From NCBI GenBank assembly GCA_029204225.1, contig CM055110.1:48458921-48522920 (forward strand): a stretch of 64,000 nucleotides of DNA, in the 5' to 3' direction. Origin of the DNA: Diphasiastrum complanatum. Its lineage: Eukaryota; Streptophyta; Lycopodiopsida; Lycopodiales; Lycopodiaceae. The notes under the pieces were generated by a model, which saw only the letters and a list, made by a program, of their open reading frames with translations, searched no databases and was not told where the DNA came from. Of this stretch, positions 46,951-57,904 are shown one piece after another (the stretch's first letter is position 1; the number at the start of each line of letters is the position of its first letter). The position numbers were made by a program, and so were the translations under genes.

Positions 46951-47510
46951 ATATCCCTGATCAGAAATGGGAAAGCATATCTATGGATTTTGTAGTTGGA
47001 CTTCCAAAGACCCAACGGAAAAATGAATCTATTTGGGTTGTAGTGGATCGGTTAACTAAGTTAGTTGCATTCATCCCACTGGTTGAGTTTGCATATAATA
47101 GTAGAAAACATTCTGCTTCAGGTTACAGTCCTTTTTTGCTTATGTATGGTTTTCAACCTAGATCTCCAGTAAATGTTGAGACGAAGTCTGTTAAGATCCA
47201 GAAGGTTGCTGATTTTTCGCATGATATGCAAGAAATGTTGCAAGTGGCTAAGGATAGTATCCGAAGTGCTCAGGATAGAGCTAAACACTATACCGATCTT
47301 AAGAGATCTCCAAGAGATTTTAAAGTTGATGACTGGGTATATCTTCGGATTCCAAAAGATTCTAAGACGTTACGTACTGGAAAGCATTATAAGCTATCTA
47401 CCCGTTATTGTGGACCTTTCAGGATTGTACGTAGAATTGGTTCTTTGGCGTATGAACTCGATCTTCAAGGAAAATCGACTGCACACCCAATATTTCATGT
47501 AAGTCGCTAG
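46935..47510 (+). pseudogene. Gypsy-1 integrase core with internal deletion, and C-terminus
   Basis: Begins DIPDQKWESISMDFVVGLP (first catalytic Asp) and VDRLTKLVAFIP, then jumps to LVEFAYNSRKHSASGYSP, which normally lies over 100 residues further on. The second Asp and the Glu of the DDE triad are missing although the frame is open across the join. The GPF-type C-terminal segment follows with CGPFRIVRRIG and HPIFHVSR. Confidence 0.92.
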
Positions 47511-47747
47511 AAACTAAGTTTACATGATGGTTATACAGTTGGATCGGATGAGGATTTATCTCATTTGGAAGATTTGTTGGTTAGTGTACCTTTGGAACCT
47601 GAGAAAGTGCTCAGAACCAGAGATAAACAATTGAGAAATCGTTCTATCTCTAAGTGCTTAATTTGGTGGAAGGGTCGTACTGAGGATGATGATTCGTGGG
47701 AGAGAGTTGATAGCATAAAGAAGAATTTCCCGAAGTTTAGCTTCTAA
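47511..47747 (+). pseudogene. Gypsy-1 chromodomain
   Basis: After a TAG, the open segment 47565-47747 encodes a chromodomain: PEKVLRTRDKQLRNRSISK, CLIWWKGRTEDDDSWERVD and KKNFPKF. Chromodomains mark the chromovirus branch and guide integration to chromatin. The last stop is 27 bp from the LTR. Confidence 0.88.
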
Positions 47748-47775
47748 GGATAGAAGCAGTTTAAGGAGGGAAGAA

Positions 47776-48295
47776 TGTTATGTCCATGACTAGTACATAG
47801 GATACAATATACTCCTAGTCTTGGATACATGGTACTCCAGTGAAACAAGCTGTTATTTATGCCACGTCATACTGGACGTGACCCGAAAGTAACTAATATC
47901 CTTGTGAGGCCCAGAACACACTAAATGGAGTTTAGACAAGGTATGAAACAGTTTATGCATGTGTAGAGTTATCAATAGCAATTCTATAAATAGTTGGTCA
48001 TGCTTAGGACTCCATTCTTGATGAATTTATGTATAGGGAACTTAGGGCTATGCATGGCTATGTGCCCAGGATGCTTTTGGCTCTATATATTGAGTCCAAA
48101 CTTGCCCTACTCCTCATTATGGTTGTGGATTCATTGCCAGGCTCTCACTCTACATTCATGCTTCTTGTTCCTTGGCTTGGGGGTGAAGCTTCTAGAGTTT
48201 GATTGGATGCTTCTACTTGGTTGGGTGGTTTCTCCATGGTGTGTTATCCATTGTGTTTGTGATTTGTAAGCAGGATCTAAGGAGCTTCCCTTATA
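47776..48295 (+). repeat. Gypsy-1 3' LTR
   Basis: Starts TGTTATGTCCATGAC right after the polypurine tract. The right end is inferred near CCCTTATA at 48295. 47890-48290 recurs in inverted orientation at 50520-50908. It contains a TATA-like CTATATATTGAG at 48082 and the family mark CTTGGCTTGGGGGTGAAG. Confidence 0.85.
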
Positions 48296-50500
48296 CTAAG
48301 TACTCTGAATCCTCTCTTGAGTAAGTGCTCTATTCCTAGCATCTCGTGCAAGAAAATAGCAACCATACAATCTCGATAGATTTAACTCTCCTAATTGACC
48401 GGAGATTTATGCAAAAAACAGTACACAAGCATTCATTGAGAATGTCTGTGAGACACGCATATTCTCAATTAAACACAAGAGTAAGAAATTTAGATTTCAA
48501 TAAATTCTTGACTCATTCAATAGATTGAGAATCACTCATCTCTTAAGAATCATCATATTTCCTTATAATCTTCAATTGATAATTAAGTATCAATTTATGA
48601 TCCGTCAATCATAAATATTTAGAATCTTATGATTCGTCAATCATAATTTGCAGGATTCCAAAACTATACTTAATCATTGAAAGATAATGGAGTATATGTA
48701 TAACATACTACTCAAGAAATATAAGAATCATTTCAAAATCTTTTCCCAAAGGAAAAATTACTGGATTTCAAGAATATTCTTCCAACAGATCCTTAACCAG
48801 ATTATGAGTTATCCAATTTCTACAATCAACCAAGTAATTAAGAACATAAGGCATACCAAAACCACTTTAGTATTCCTCTTCAACTACATAACTTCACACG
48901 ATCACCTAGAAGAACTTCTAGGGATCATGAAGTTCTGCTGAATTCCAACTGAATTCAGTGGTTATCCTTGATATTTATTAAACTCTGTCATCCAATATGA
49001 GCTCATTGGGGATACAGTCAATAACTTCGGATATATTTCTCATTCAAATATTTTATGTCAAGAATTTCCTATATTCTATGCACACAACTTTTATAGATGA
49101 ATCCTGATCTCTCACAAATCATGTGTCTTATAAGCATTATAGAATAAAATAAACAGTTCCTGGTGAATTCTCTTCACACTGCTTATTTACCCAATTAACT
49201 TTAAACCAAGAGTAATCCAACTACTCAATTTAATTGCTAATGATTCAGAAATCTCAAATGTCAAGGTGCCGAATTTGTATATTCTGAAACTTATTTCAAG
49301 TAACTGTTTTGAACATTACTTGTTCATATGTCTATGCTCACTGACTAGTTTAAGTATACGATATAAACTCAGTACACAGGAAGCATATTAGATCCACAAG
49401 ATTAGGACGTACGTAACCAACATATCCAACTATGTTCCTATACATAAACATAGGCTACAAACTGGCAGATATATCCATAATCCGCATATGTTACTCACAT
49501 AACTCACTAAGAACCTTGCAACTCAGCTACAAAAGAACTCTATTTCTCATGAGTAAATAACATATCTGGGAAATCTCTGAAGTGAATAATTCCACAATCA
49601 CAAGTTTTCCAACCATCATACTTTTACTAACAAAATTTCTTCACCCAATCAACCTACATCAGATCTTAGTATTCAAACCAAGATTAGGTTAAGATTAAAG
49701 CTTTATTCCCACCTGATCCTATCCATAACAAAATGGTACTTGGTAAAATCGATCAGTGAAACCTTAATTTAATCTTTACCACCACTATCCATCATCATGA
49801 TAACTCACAGCTCAATACCTCCAAAACTCCTCTAGTTCCAAATTATTCGCAACAATCTCTAGAGAGTTTCTCTATTCCACCTGGAGAGTTCAACCTTTGC
49901 ACACATATTGGGACTTTTATGTTCCAAGTCTCCAACTCTGCTCCTGAAGCTAGATAAACTTTATATCTATGATTGCTCTAACTTCTAGGACAGCTTCAAA
50001 AGACTATGATTCCTCTTTTCCCAGCTTTAATTGATGTTTAACAACCTCTTACTATCCAATTTCATGAAAAAACAAGCAAAAATCATGGATTTTGGCCCTT
50101 TCTTGGTTTTTTCACCATGACATATTGGAATTTAATGGCAAGAACGTTTTTCTAAACCACATGCAATCCTATTTACAGAGTTATAACCATCCTATTGATC
50201 TGAACTTGCTGGATTTTGAATTCTACCATCAATTTTGTGCCAAAATCATGGAAAACAAGCCAAATTTGGCCACAAAAGAGCCTAGAATCCAAATACATGG
50301 GAAGATCCAACATGCAACCTGAATTTCAAATTTCAGATCCATAACTAGCCACAATGAATTTGAGAGAGATATGGATCATGCAAATTGAACTTGGGAAGAT
50401 CCACCAACTTGCAACCTTGCTCCTCTCCTTGGATGAGAATACTAGTTGATTACCACCAAGCTCCAATGAAAAGCACCACCTCTCCAAACTTGTAAGCCTT
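48296..50500 (-). other. Leader and flanking sequence of Gypsy-3 (minus strand)
   Basis: Lies between two inverted LTRs. Its right part should be the untranslated leader of the minus-strand element whose primer site is at 50501-50512. No gag or other protein frame is recognisable, so the boundary with unrelated DNA cannot be set. Confidence 0.45.
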
Positions 50501-50512
50501 GCTCTGAAACCA
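50501..50512 (-). promoter_or_regulatory. Gypsy-3 primer-binding site
   Basis: Reverse complement reads TGGTTTCAGAGC, one mismatch from the iMet primer site, followed by AAGGC as in Gypsy-2. Confidence 0.8.
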
Positions 50513-50513
50513 C

Positions 50514-50926
50514 TTTAAGGGGAACTCCTTAGATCCTGCTTACAAATCACAAACACAATGGATAACACACTATGGAGAAACCACCCAACCAAGTAGAAGC
50601 ATCCAATCAAACTTTAGAAGCTTCACCCCCAAGCCAAGGAACAAGAAGCATGAATGTAGAGTGAGAGCCTGGCAATGAATCCACAACCATAATGAGGAGT
50701 AGGACGAGTTTGGACCCAATATATAGAGCGAAAAGCATCCTGGGCACATAGCCATGCATAGCCCTAAGTTCCCTATACATAGATTCATCAAGAATAGAGT
50801 CCTAAGCATGGACCAACTATTCATAGAATTGCTATTGATAACTCTACACATGCATAAACTGTCTCATACCTTGTCTAAACTCCATTTAGTGTGTTCTGGG
50901 CCTCACAAGAATATTAGTTACTTTCC
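50514..50926 (-). repeat. Gypsy-3 5' LTR (truncated)
   Basis: Near-identical inverted copy of 47890-48290. Its outer first part (about 110 bp) is missing, cut off where the next LTR begins in the opposite orientation at about 50927. Confidence 0.85.
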
Positions 50927-51404
50927 GTCCATGTCCAGTACGTAGGATTCAAAATAATTCTTGACATGGATAGTCGGTTACTCCAGTGTATAAGGTTATT
51001 AGTTATGCCTCATCATTCCAGACTTGGCCGGTAATGTAATTAATAATCTTATGAGGACCCAGACCTATAATTGGATATAGGAGCACTTGCATGGTTTTTG
51101 AGTGTTATAATGCAAGAATAGGAGGTCAATTGCTTATATTTGGGTTGTGAGGGTTCCTAAGGGGAATATTCTCTCCTCATTGGGGATTATATATACCAAT
51201 GGAAACTCACCCATCTACACATTGGATTTTCTGATTCATGAAGCCAGGATCCCCTCCTCTTTTGTATTCATCACCATGGCTTGGGGGTGAAGTGGTTAGG
51301 GTATTGACTAGCCATTTCATGTTGGTTGGGTGGTTTGGCTCCACAGGTGTCCTTTGGCTGCATGCAACAGGATCTAGGTGGATCTTCACTTGGCGATCCT
51401 TATA
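50927..51404 (+). repeat. Gypsy-family LTR, plus strand
   Basis: Starts CGTCCATGTCCAGTACG, lacking only the first bases of the TGTTACGTCCATG start. It continues through CCATGGCTTGGGGGTGAAG and ends near GCGATCCTTATA. No primer site or polypurine tract is attached, so it may be a solo LTR or a truncated 3' end. Confidence 0.78.
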
Positions 51405-51711
51405 CTCTCCTTGTTCCAAGATAACACTATCCTTGATAGTTTCAGACCATCTAGGTAATCTTCTAGTGTCTGATGTAGGATGCTTCCTACCTAGTGAAGT
51501 ACGAGGTGAATAAGTATCCCATGTACTCGATCTCTCCTTTTTCCTTTCTCAACCATGGTCACTCTAGGTAATTGAATTGGTGTAAGAATACAAGTACTGA
51601 TTCAAGATCCTGTAATGACTCGTCACACAAGATAGAAATTCCTCCATCTTGCTTCCTATCATAAGATATGTCTATATCTTTATGAGATCCATCCTCATCA
51701 AAGATTACATC
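51405..51711. other. Spacer between LTRs
   Basis: Contains an open minus-strand segment (51559-51777, ending LVFLHQFNYLE) that I do not recognise. Otherwise nothing. Confidence 0.35.
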
Positions 51712-52176
51712 TGTTACGTCCATGTCTAGTATAAGGGATTCAGAATAGTCCTCGACATGAATATTAGGTAACTCCATTGTATGAGTTTATTAGTTATACC
51801 TTGCCATTCCGAACTAGGCCAAAAATGTAATTAATAACCTTGTGAAGGCCCAAATGCTCTAATTAGGACTTATGAAGCTAGTGCATGGTGATTGCTTGCT
51901 TTTAGTACATGAATAGGAGATCAAAAGCAATTGGCTTGGAATTGAAAATCCTACAGAAAATATTCCTTGGCATTTGGGGCCTATATATCTAATAGGAACT
52001 TGCCATATCCATAACTAGTTTTTCAGCTCCAATTGTCAAGATCCTCTCCTCTCGTGCATTTAGTCACCATGGCTGGGGGTTGAAGCGGTTAAGGTTTTGA
52101 CTATCCGTTTCTAGTTGGTTGAATGGTTTGGCACATGGAACAAGATCTAGGAGATAGTCATTTGGCGATCGTTACA
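51712..52176 (+). repeat. Gypsy-2 5' LTR
   Basis: 465 bp from TGTTACGTCC to ATCGTTACA. Both ends are set by sequence: the TG start matches the Gypsy-1 3' LTR start, and the CA end is one base before the primer site. Confidence 0.9.
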
Positions 52177-52177
52177 A

Positions 52178-52189
52178 TGGTATCAGAGC
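52178..52189 (+). promoter_or_regulatory. Gypsy-2 primer-binding site (tRNA-iMet)
   Basis: Exact TGGTATCAGAGC one base after the LTR. Confidence 0.95.
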
Positions 52190-53676
52190 AAGGCTTTTTA
52201 TCGATTAGAAGATGGAGTCGGCTTTTTGCCTTTTTGCAACTTCTTGGTAATATCTCCTTGCTTTTTACTTCCTAGTGGTGGAATTCACCTCCAAATAAGT
52301 GGCTTATCTGATTCTTGATTGCTTTCAGCCTAATGATCAATATTATGGATTTTTTCTCCATAGATAAAGTTAGAAATCATTCAATTTTTTACAGTTTTTT
52401 GACTGGCATTCACTGTTTTAGGAAATTCAACGAATCTAATGTGTATAAAACTTTTTTAAGATTGTACTTGCTATTTTACATTCATTAGGACAAGTTCTAA
52501 TGATTGCATGCCAATATTATGGTCAAAGTTGGATCGAGACAATATTTTGGTCAAAATTTGATGTTTTTGGCTAGAATTGACTATAAGAAACAACGCTCAT
52601 TGTTGATCTTAATCAAAACTTTTGATGCTTGCATGTACATAAATTACAATAGGTAGGGTCTGATTGCACTTGCATATGGATTTGATCCATCAGAACATGC
52701 CGAAAAAGTCGGAAAATGGTCAAAAAACAAAGTTTTTTTTATGGTTTTTTCGCTATTTCGAAAGTTTTTCTCAAAATATCTTTGCACGAAATTTAATGTA
52801 GTTTTGATGATTTTTTAGCATGAATAATTTTTTGTAGTGGATCTGAAACCTCTAAATCTGAATACAGTCTGAAAGATAGGTAGTATTGCCTTTGATTTGA
52901 GCCCTCATGCACCCAATTTGGTGGTGGGAGGCTTAAGCACCGATCTCCCGAAGTTTAGCTTGATGATGCCTTCCATTAAAGTAATTTTCGGCGGATCTGA
53001 GCCTATGAATACTTGCTGGACCGAATAGAAGCTTCTATTGCTCTCTAATGAACCTTAGTAGAGCGCTTATAGCCTCTGATTGAAAGCATGTAAGGCTGTA
53101 GCAGAATTTTTGAGAAATTACCTTTTAGAAAGTGTGCCCTCCTACAATTTTTTTGATCATTTACAGCTCACACGTGAGAAGTCTAGGTGGCAGGGTGACA
53201 TTGCAATCATCTTGCTAACCACACAATCCAATTTCATGCTTGGATACAATTTCTGTAAAAGCAATTTGAAGTTCGAACAAAGTTTTCCCAATTCATTTAG
53301 ACAATTTTTCATAAAAAAAAAATTGATTTTTCATACAATCATTGCATGTTAAATTGGATGCATGCTGGATGTTTCAAAATTAGTTCGAAATGGATTGGTA
53401 TTGGTAAAACTAGAAACTCAATGGTTGAAATCAATTTTCACAATTTAAATCCATATTGAACGGAATTCGGAAATCCCAATTACGTAACTTTTTCACAGGC
53501 CCGTACATGTTTCGAAATTGTCCGGTTATTGATTAAAACGGAATTAGCTAATAAAGTGAATGATCTTACTGAAATGTAATCAGTCAAATTATAAGGTCAC
53601 ATTACTTTTTACTTTTGGTTGAAGATTTTGAATCTGTCAACTAATATAAGCAATTTTTCATTTCAGGTAGTCAATA
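52190..53676 (+). other. Gypsy-2 untranslated leader
   Basis: About 1.5 kb before the gag ATG, AT-rich. Its last 430 bp align to the Gypsy-1 leader. Confidence 0.75.
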
Positions 53677-54370
53677 ATGGCCGAGGATAACGCAAGTCTT
53701 GAGAGAACAATACCCATGCCGATTTGCCAGCAGTTGAGTGCGGCACTTGACAGAATGAACAATCAGAACAATCTGCGGGATCAACAAATGGAAGTGTTGT
53801 TGAATCAAGAAGCTTTGTCTTCACCAAATTTGGACTTTCAGCTAGAACCATATTTGGAGGAGAAGAAAGAGAAGAAGCGTGAGGTAATAGAGGATTGGAT
53901 GACCAAGTGGACTAGTTATTTTTGTCTACACGGAATTCCTGAAGAGAAAAAGATCAACAACGTGGTTCTGTTTTTTCGTGGAAAGGCTTCGTCGTGGTGG
54001 CGGGACTAATATCATGTGGTCCCTGTATAGTGACTGGGAAGCTAGTTACCATGACTATTTTTATAACGTCGCTCACCAACTCACATTGAGGAAATCATGT
54101 TTATCCTAGGTTTATCAGAACAAATGTAAGCGAAACAGTGGTGGCATCCAAAAAGCATTTTCAGGCTAATCCATTAGTGCTCAAACCAAAAAAAGTAAAG
54201 AAACGAGTTTGAAACAAAACAGAAGTCAAATATTTTGACGAACTTGATTAAATAGCATCAAAAGATATACAAAAGAAGCATATGTCAAAAAAAGGCTAAG
54301 AAGGCGAATTCATATTTTATTTGCAACAAGCCTGGACATGTTATATAGCTCTACCCAAAGCGAAAGAAAC
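53677..54370 (+). pseudogene. Gypsy-2 gag
   Basis: The ATG at 53677 (MAEDNASLERTIP) opens a 110-codon frame with EDWMTKWTSYFCLHGIPEE and FFRGKASSWWRD, the retrotransposon gag domain, ending in TAA (54007-54009). After frameshifts and a large internal loss a damaged zinc knuckle (FICNKPGHVI, stop) appears near 54310. Confidence 0.9.
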
Positions 54371-54390
54371 CCATAGCTCAAGTAATTGAG

Positions 54391-54882
54391 ATGCCAAATA
54401 AGGAAAATCTAAAATTGGAAATTAACATGATAAATTGTGAGTGTGAATGTTCATTCAGTACTACTTTCTTGCCTAATGACTTGTTTCATTTGAAAGGAAG
54501 AGTTAAAAATCAAAAAGTCAATATTTTGGTGGATAGTGGTTCAACTTTCATTAATTCGTGTCTTGTGCAGAAACTCGACCTGAAAATTGAAGCCGATGAT
54601 CATAGATATAAAATATATCTAACTTCATGTGCAGAGTTGGAGATTTGCGATGTCAGAGTTCAGAAGCTCCTAGTTTGGATTCAAGACTATAGGGAATTGA
54701 TCGATTTTTATGTTTCAGATTTAGCTCGTACGGATATTATTCTAGGCTATGAGTGGTTATTTAGTAAATCTCTTGATATTGACTTTGAGAAGCATGTGCT
54801 CTCATTTCAAGAGGGGGACAAAGTAGTTACATCATTTGGAGACAAATATGTACATCCATCTGAGATGGTTTCAAACGGCTAA
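54391..54882 (+). pseudogene. Gypsy-2 aspartic protease
   Basis: 163 codons. The active site is intact: ILVDSGSTFINSCLVQKL. It continues CAELEICDVRVQKL and [18 protein letters not shown], ending at a stop at 54880-54882. Confidence 0.9.
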
Positions 54883-55020
54883 AATAATGGAAATTTCTTA
54901 TTTATAGTATGAAGCTTATTCTTTGTTTGCCAACTCCATTTTGGATTTTTCTAAAATGAATCTAAATAGTTGTGAATTGTCAATACTTCTTAACTAAATG
55001 GATTTAAATTAGGAGCAAAC

Positions 55021-55082
55021 AAAAAAGAATAAGATCATAGATGAATTTAAAGATGGTTTTCAAGATCATAGATGAATTTAAA
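55021..55082. repeat. 31-bp tandem duplication in Gypsy-2
   Basis: AAGATCATAGATGAATTTAA and the next bases occur twice back to back within the protease-RT linker. Confidence 0.85.
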
Positions 55083-55094
55083 GATGTTTTTCCA

Positions 55095-55450
55095 ATTGAA
55101 TATCTAGTACAAACTTAAAAAACTAAAATAGACACGTATGCGAGAGTGTGTGTGGGCATAATAAGCATCTATATCTATGCCAAGATGTGAAGGCTATAAT
55201 GCTACTACTGCTGCTGTAAAAAGATGTAATGCGAGCCACAACATGAGAAGGCACTAGAGCCTGTCGGCGTCTTCTGTGAGCATGAGCATGTGTAGTAGTA
55301 CGTCTCTGCGTAGGATGTTTGGTGATCCTGGTAGTAACATGATGGTGGGAGGTACACTGTCTTTTATCTCTATGATGCATGTGAGCAGCTATCATCCTCG
55401 TCGTTGTCACATTCCTCATCCTCAGCCACTAAATCACGTGATCTCCGCCT
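55095..55450. other. Segment of foreign composition inside Gypsy-2
   Basis: More GC-rich than the element, with a 98-codon open frame on the minus strand (55123-55419) rich in His, Arg and Thr. The corresponding place in Gypsy-1 has no such sequence (RT begins directly). Probably an insertion. The frame is not recognised, and no terminal repeats were found. Confidence 0.5.
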
Positions 55451-55976
55451 AGTGAAAAAAGGTTTGTGGATCACAAGATTGAGTTAATTCCAAGTAGTCA
55501 CCCTATCTCTAGACAACCATATCGGTTTTCTCAGAAAGGAGATAAAGATTACTGACCAAGGGTCACATACAACCCAGTAAGTCACCTTAGGGTGCTCTTG
55601 TTCTTCTGAAAGAGAAGAAAGATGGAGGATTCCGAATGTGTGTGGATTACAAGGAGTTGAATAAAATAACTATTAAAAAATAAATATCTATTGCCCCAAA
55701 TGGATGATCTGGTAGATCGATTATGTGGAGCTAAATACTTCACAAAAATTAGATGATATTCTCATCTACGGTAAGACTCTTAAGGAACATATAAATCATA
55801 TTAAGACTATCTTGCGAATTCTTAGAAGAGAACAACTTTTTGCTAAGGAATCTAAATGTGAATTTCTTGAGCATGAGTTGGTATATCTTGGTCATAAGAT
55901 CATCCCGAAAGGGTCGAAGATAGAGGAGGATAAAATCAAGACTGTGCTGGATTGGCCGATACCCAAAAACAATTAA
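55451..55976 (+). pseudogene. Gypsy-2 reverse transcriptase remnants
   Basis: Damaged [15 protein letters not shown] and MDDLVDRL blocks, then YFTKI runs straight into LDDILIYGKTLKEHI. The catalytic D-containing GYHQI block and the FGLTNAP block are deleted (over 80 residues). The last part (55725-55976) is open: KESKCEFLEHELVYLGH and DWPIPKN. Confidence 0.9.
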
Positions 55977-56640
55977 AAAAGTTAAATCTTTTCTCGATTT
56001 TACAATTTTCTTTTGTAAATCTATAAAGGATTATGCAAAGGTCGCAACACCTCTTAATAATTTGATAAAGGCAGAGTTGATAAAAAAGAAAAGGGTCAAC
56101 CTAGTCCGCAGTGGAATGAAGAAATAAATCAACGTTTTGAGAAACACAAACATATGGTTGCTTCAGTTCCTCTGCAAATCCTGATACCTTACGTTGTTAC
56201 AAGTAGTGATTTAGCAATAGGAGCAATTCTTTTACAAAATGATAATCCAATAGCATTTGAGAGCAAAACACTTCCTACCTCAGTTGCGTTATACAACTCA
56301 AGAAAAGGAATTATTTGTTGTGATACATGCACGTAACCTAGAGGCATTACCCTTATGGTAGTCAAGAGCCTCTTAAGTACTTTTGCAATCAACACGATTT
56401 GAGAGGTCGTAAAGCTCAGTGGGCTATGCTTATGCAAGAACTTGATCATGAGATCCAATATGTCAAAGGCAGCTCTAACCAAGTCACAGACGCTCTTAGT
56501 CTGATTGGTAAAGTAAATGAACTTTCATTTACCCAAATTTCTACAGATCTATATCTTTCAATGAGAGGAAAGTTTGAACAGATTTTCATTTTGGTCATAT
56601 TTGGAAATGGTTGAGATTGGAAGAATGGAAAATGGAATAG
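55977..56640 (+). pseudogene. Gypsy-2 RNase H remnants
   Basis: The TSSDLAIGAILLQNDNPIAF block corresponds to RTDASDVAVGAVLLQ, with the first catalytic Asp changed. Later comes QHDLRGRKAQWAMLMQELDHE-like sequence and SNQVTDALSLIG. Many frameshifts. Confidence 0.85.
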
Positions 56641-57120
56641 AAATTACCTCACAGGGATCTAAATTTTCCAAAAAAGATAAGAAGATTGTGGAACAGTTCG
56701 CCATTCGATGTGGTTTGCTATTTTAGAATGTGTACCAGGGGATGATGAGATATAGAAAAGAATTCTTTATGAATATCATGACATACCCTGTGCATGTCAT
56801 ATCCAAGTATACACAGGACTTTGGACTTGGTCAGAAGAGAGTTTTATTAGCCAAAACTCAAGCCATATGTCGAATCTTATGTGGTTAAGTGAAAATCCTA
56901 TCAGCTAGCCAAAGCAAAACGCTTCAAGGCTACAGGCTTATTACATCCCTTAGATATTCCTCATTAACAATGGAAAAGCATATCTATGGATTCTGTAGTT
57001 AAACTTCCTAAGACCCAACAACAAAATTATTCTATTTGGGTTGTAGTGGGCAAGTTAACTAAGTTAGCTACGTTAATACCTGTCTCACAAAAAAATTTGA
57101 CTTACGCCTATTTAGATCTT
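56641..57120 (+). pseudogene. Gypsy-2 integrase remnants
   Basis: Fragmentary KKDKKIVEQFAIRCGLL, HDIPCACH and DLVRREFYWPK-like segments, then DIPHQQWKSISMDSVV-like text with the first catalytic Asp still present. Similarity ends near VVVGKLTKLATLIP. Confidence 0.8.
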
Positions 57121-57606
57121 CTCCATGCTCTTGGATAGTCCCTTATGCACACAATAGCCACTATGGATCTTCTACAAGAAACTCTAATTTCTCACTCGAT
57201 TCAGAGAAATCTGTGCTCATTCAACTAGTTACTGGAAAAACACCACTTGAAAGCTCACAATTTATAACAATTCTTAAGGTTAGACAGCTTATAAGAACTT
57301 AACACTATCAGGGCAAGAATAGCAGGAAGTTGACCCATGACTAGACATTATTGAAAAAGTTCTACGTAGCTACAACCAGGACCATCCATACAATCATGTC
57401 CCAAACTTTCTAAATAATTTAAAAAGACCAACTGATGCATCAAACTTTCGAATAAATGAAAGGACAACTAAATGACAGATTTGGATCTTGAAGCCTACTG
57501 AAGGCTTTTACATAAGGGAATTATGTGCTCCCTTCAGAATTGGTGCATGCACCAGATTATTATTTCTTCCAGTCAGTGGCATCAAGATATTCAGACTAGA
57601 ATTAAC
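57121..57606. other. Spacer with possible intron sequence
   Basis: No further integrase similarity. On the minus strand, sequence left of 57607 would be the intron following the UBC13-like exon; no next exon was found down to 57100. Confidence 0.4.
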
Positions 57607-57665
57607 CTTTGGCGCCGCCATAGGATACTCCTCCGGTAAGAACAGCTCCAACTTGAAGACACCTC
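57607..57665 (-). pseudogene. Orphan exon of a UBC13-type ubiquitin-conjugating enzyme (E2)
   Basis: On the minus strand a 59-bp segment encodes [19 protein letters not shown]. This is the beta-sheet segment of plant UBC13 (UBC35/UBC36), which makes Lys63-linked ubiquitin chains with a UEV partner. It is flanked by a proper acceptor (GGTTTTACAG) and donor (AAG|GTTAAT), and enters in phase 1, as expected for a preceding Gly codon split G|GA. Neighbouring exons with the catalytic Cys or the N-terminus are not found nearby. A damaged match to the preceding exon may exist at about 57710-57750 (MIL and GPS in order). Best read as a gene fragment left by transposition or gene decay. Confidence 0.75.
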
Positions 57666-57904
57666 CTGTAAAACCAATGAAAACGTTTCAACAGTTTCAG
57701 AGATCACCTAGAAGGTATATGACGGTCCTCTTATAGCTAAAATCATGAGATATATATCACAATCAGCGTCTAGATTTTGGTAGTTTTACCAACCCAGTAA
57801 ACTAAAGAAAGCAAACGACAGACAATAAATGGTTTTCTCCTCTGACGTTGCTCTATAGTGTGTATGGATCTGTGTGATGTGATTATATAAGTTGCTTGAG
57901 TGAA

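Larger units (their letters stand above)
44095..47775 (+). mobile_element. Gypsy-1, chromovirus, 5'-truncated
   Basis: Leader and gag start (44095-44750) align to 53250-53950 of Gypsy-2. A deletion of about 700 bp removes the rest of gag and most of protease. The order protease end, RT, RNase H, integrase, chromodomain is diagnostic of a Ty3/gypsy chromovirus. A polypurine tract AAGGAGGGAAGAA precedes the 3' LTR at 47776. No 5' LTR is attached. Stops, frameshifts and an integrase deletion make it inactive. Confidence 0.93.
51712..57120 (+). mobile_element. Gypsy-2, chromovirus, heavily decayed
   Basis: 5' LTR, primer site, leader, gag, protease, RT remnants, RNase H and integrase remnants in chromovirus order. 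Coding similarity fades near 57110 inside integrase; no chromodomain or 3' LTR is attached. A foreign-looking segment interrupts it at 55095-55450, and RT has a large deletion. Closely related to Gypsy-1 in leader and coding regions. Confidence 0.9.
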
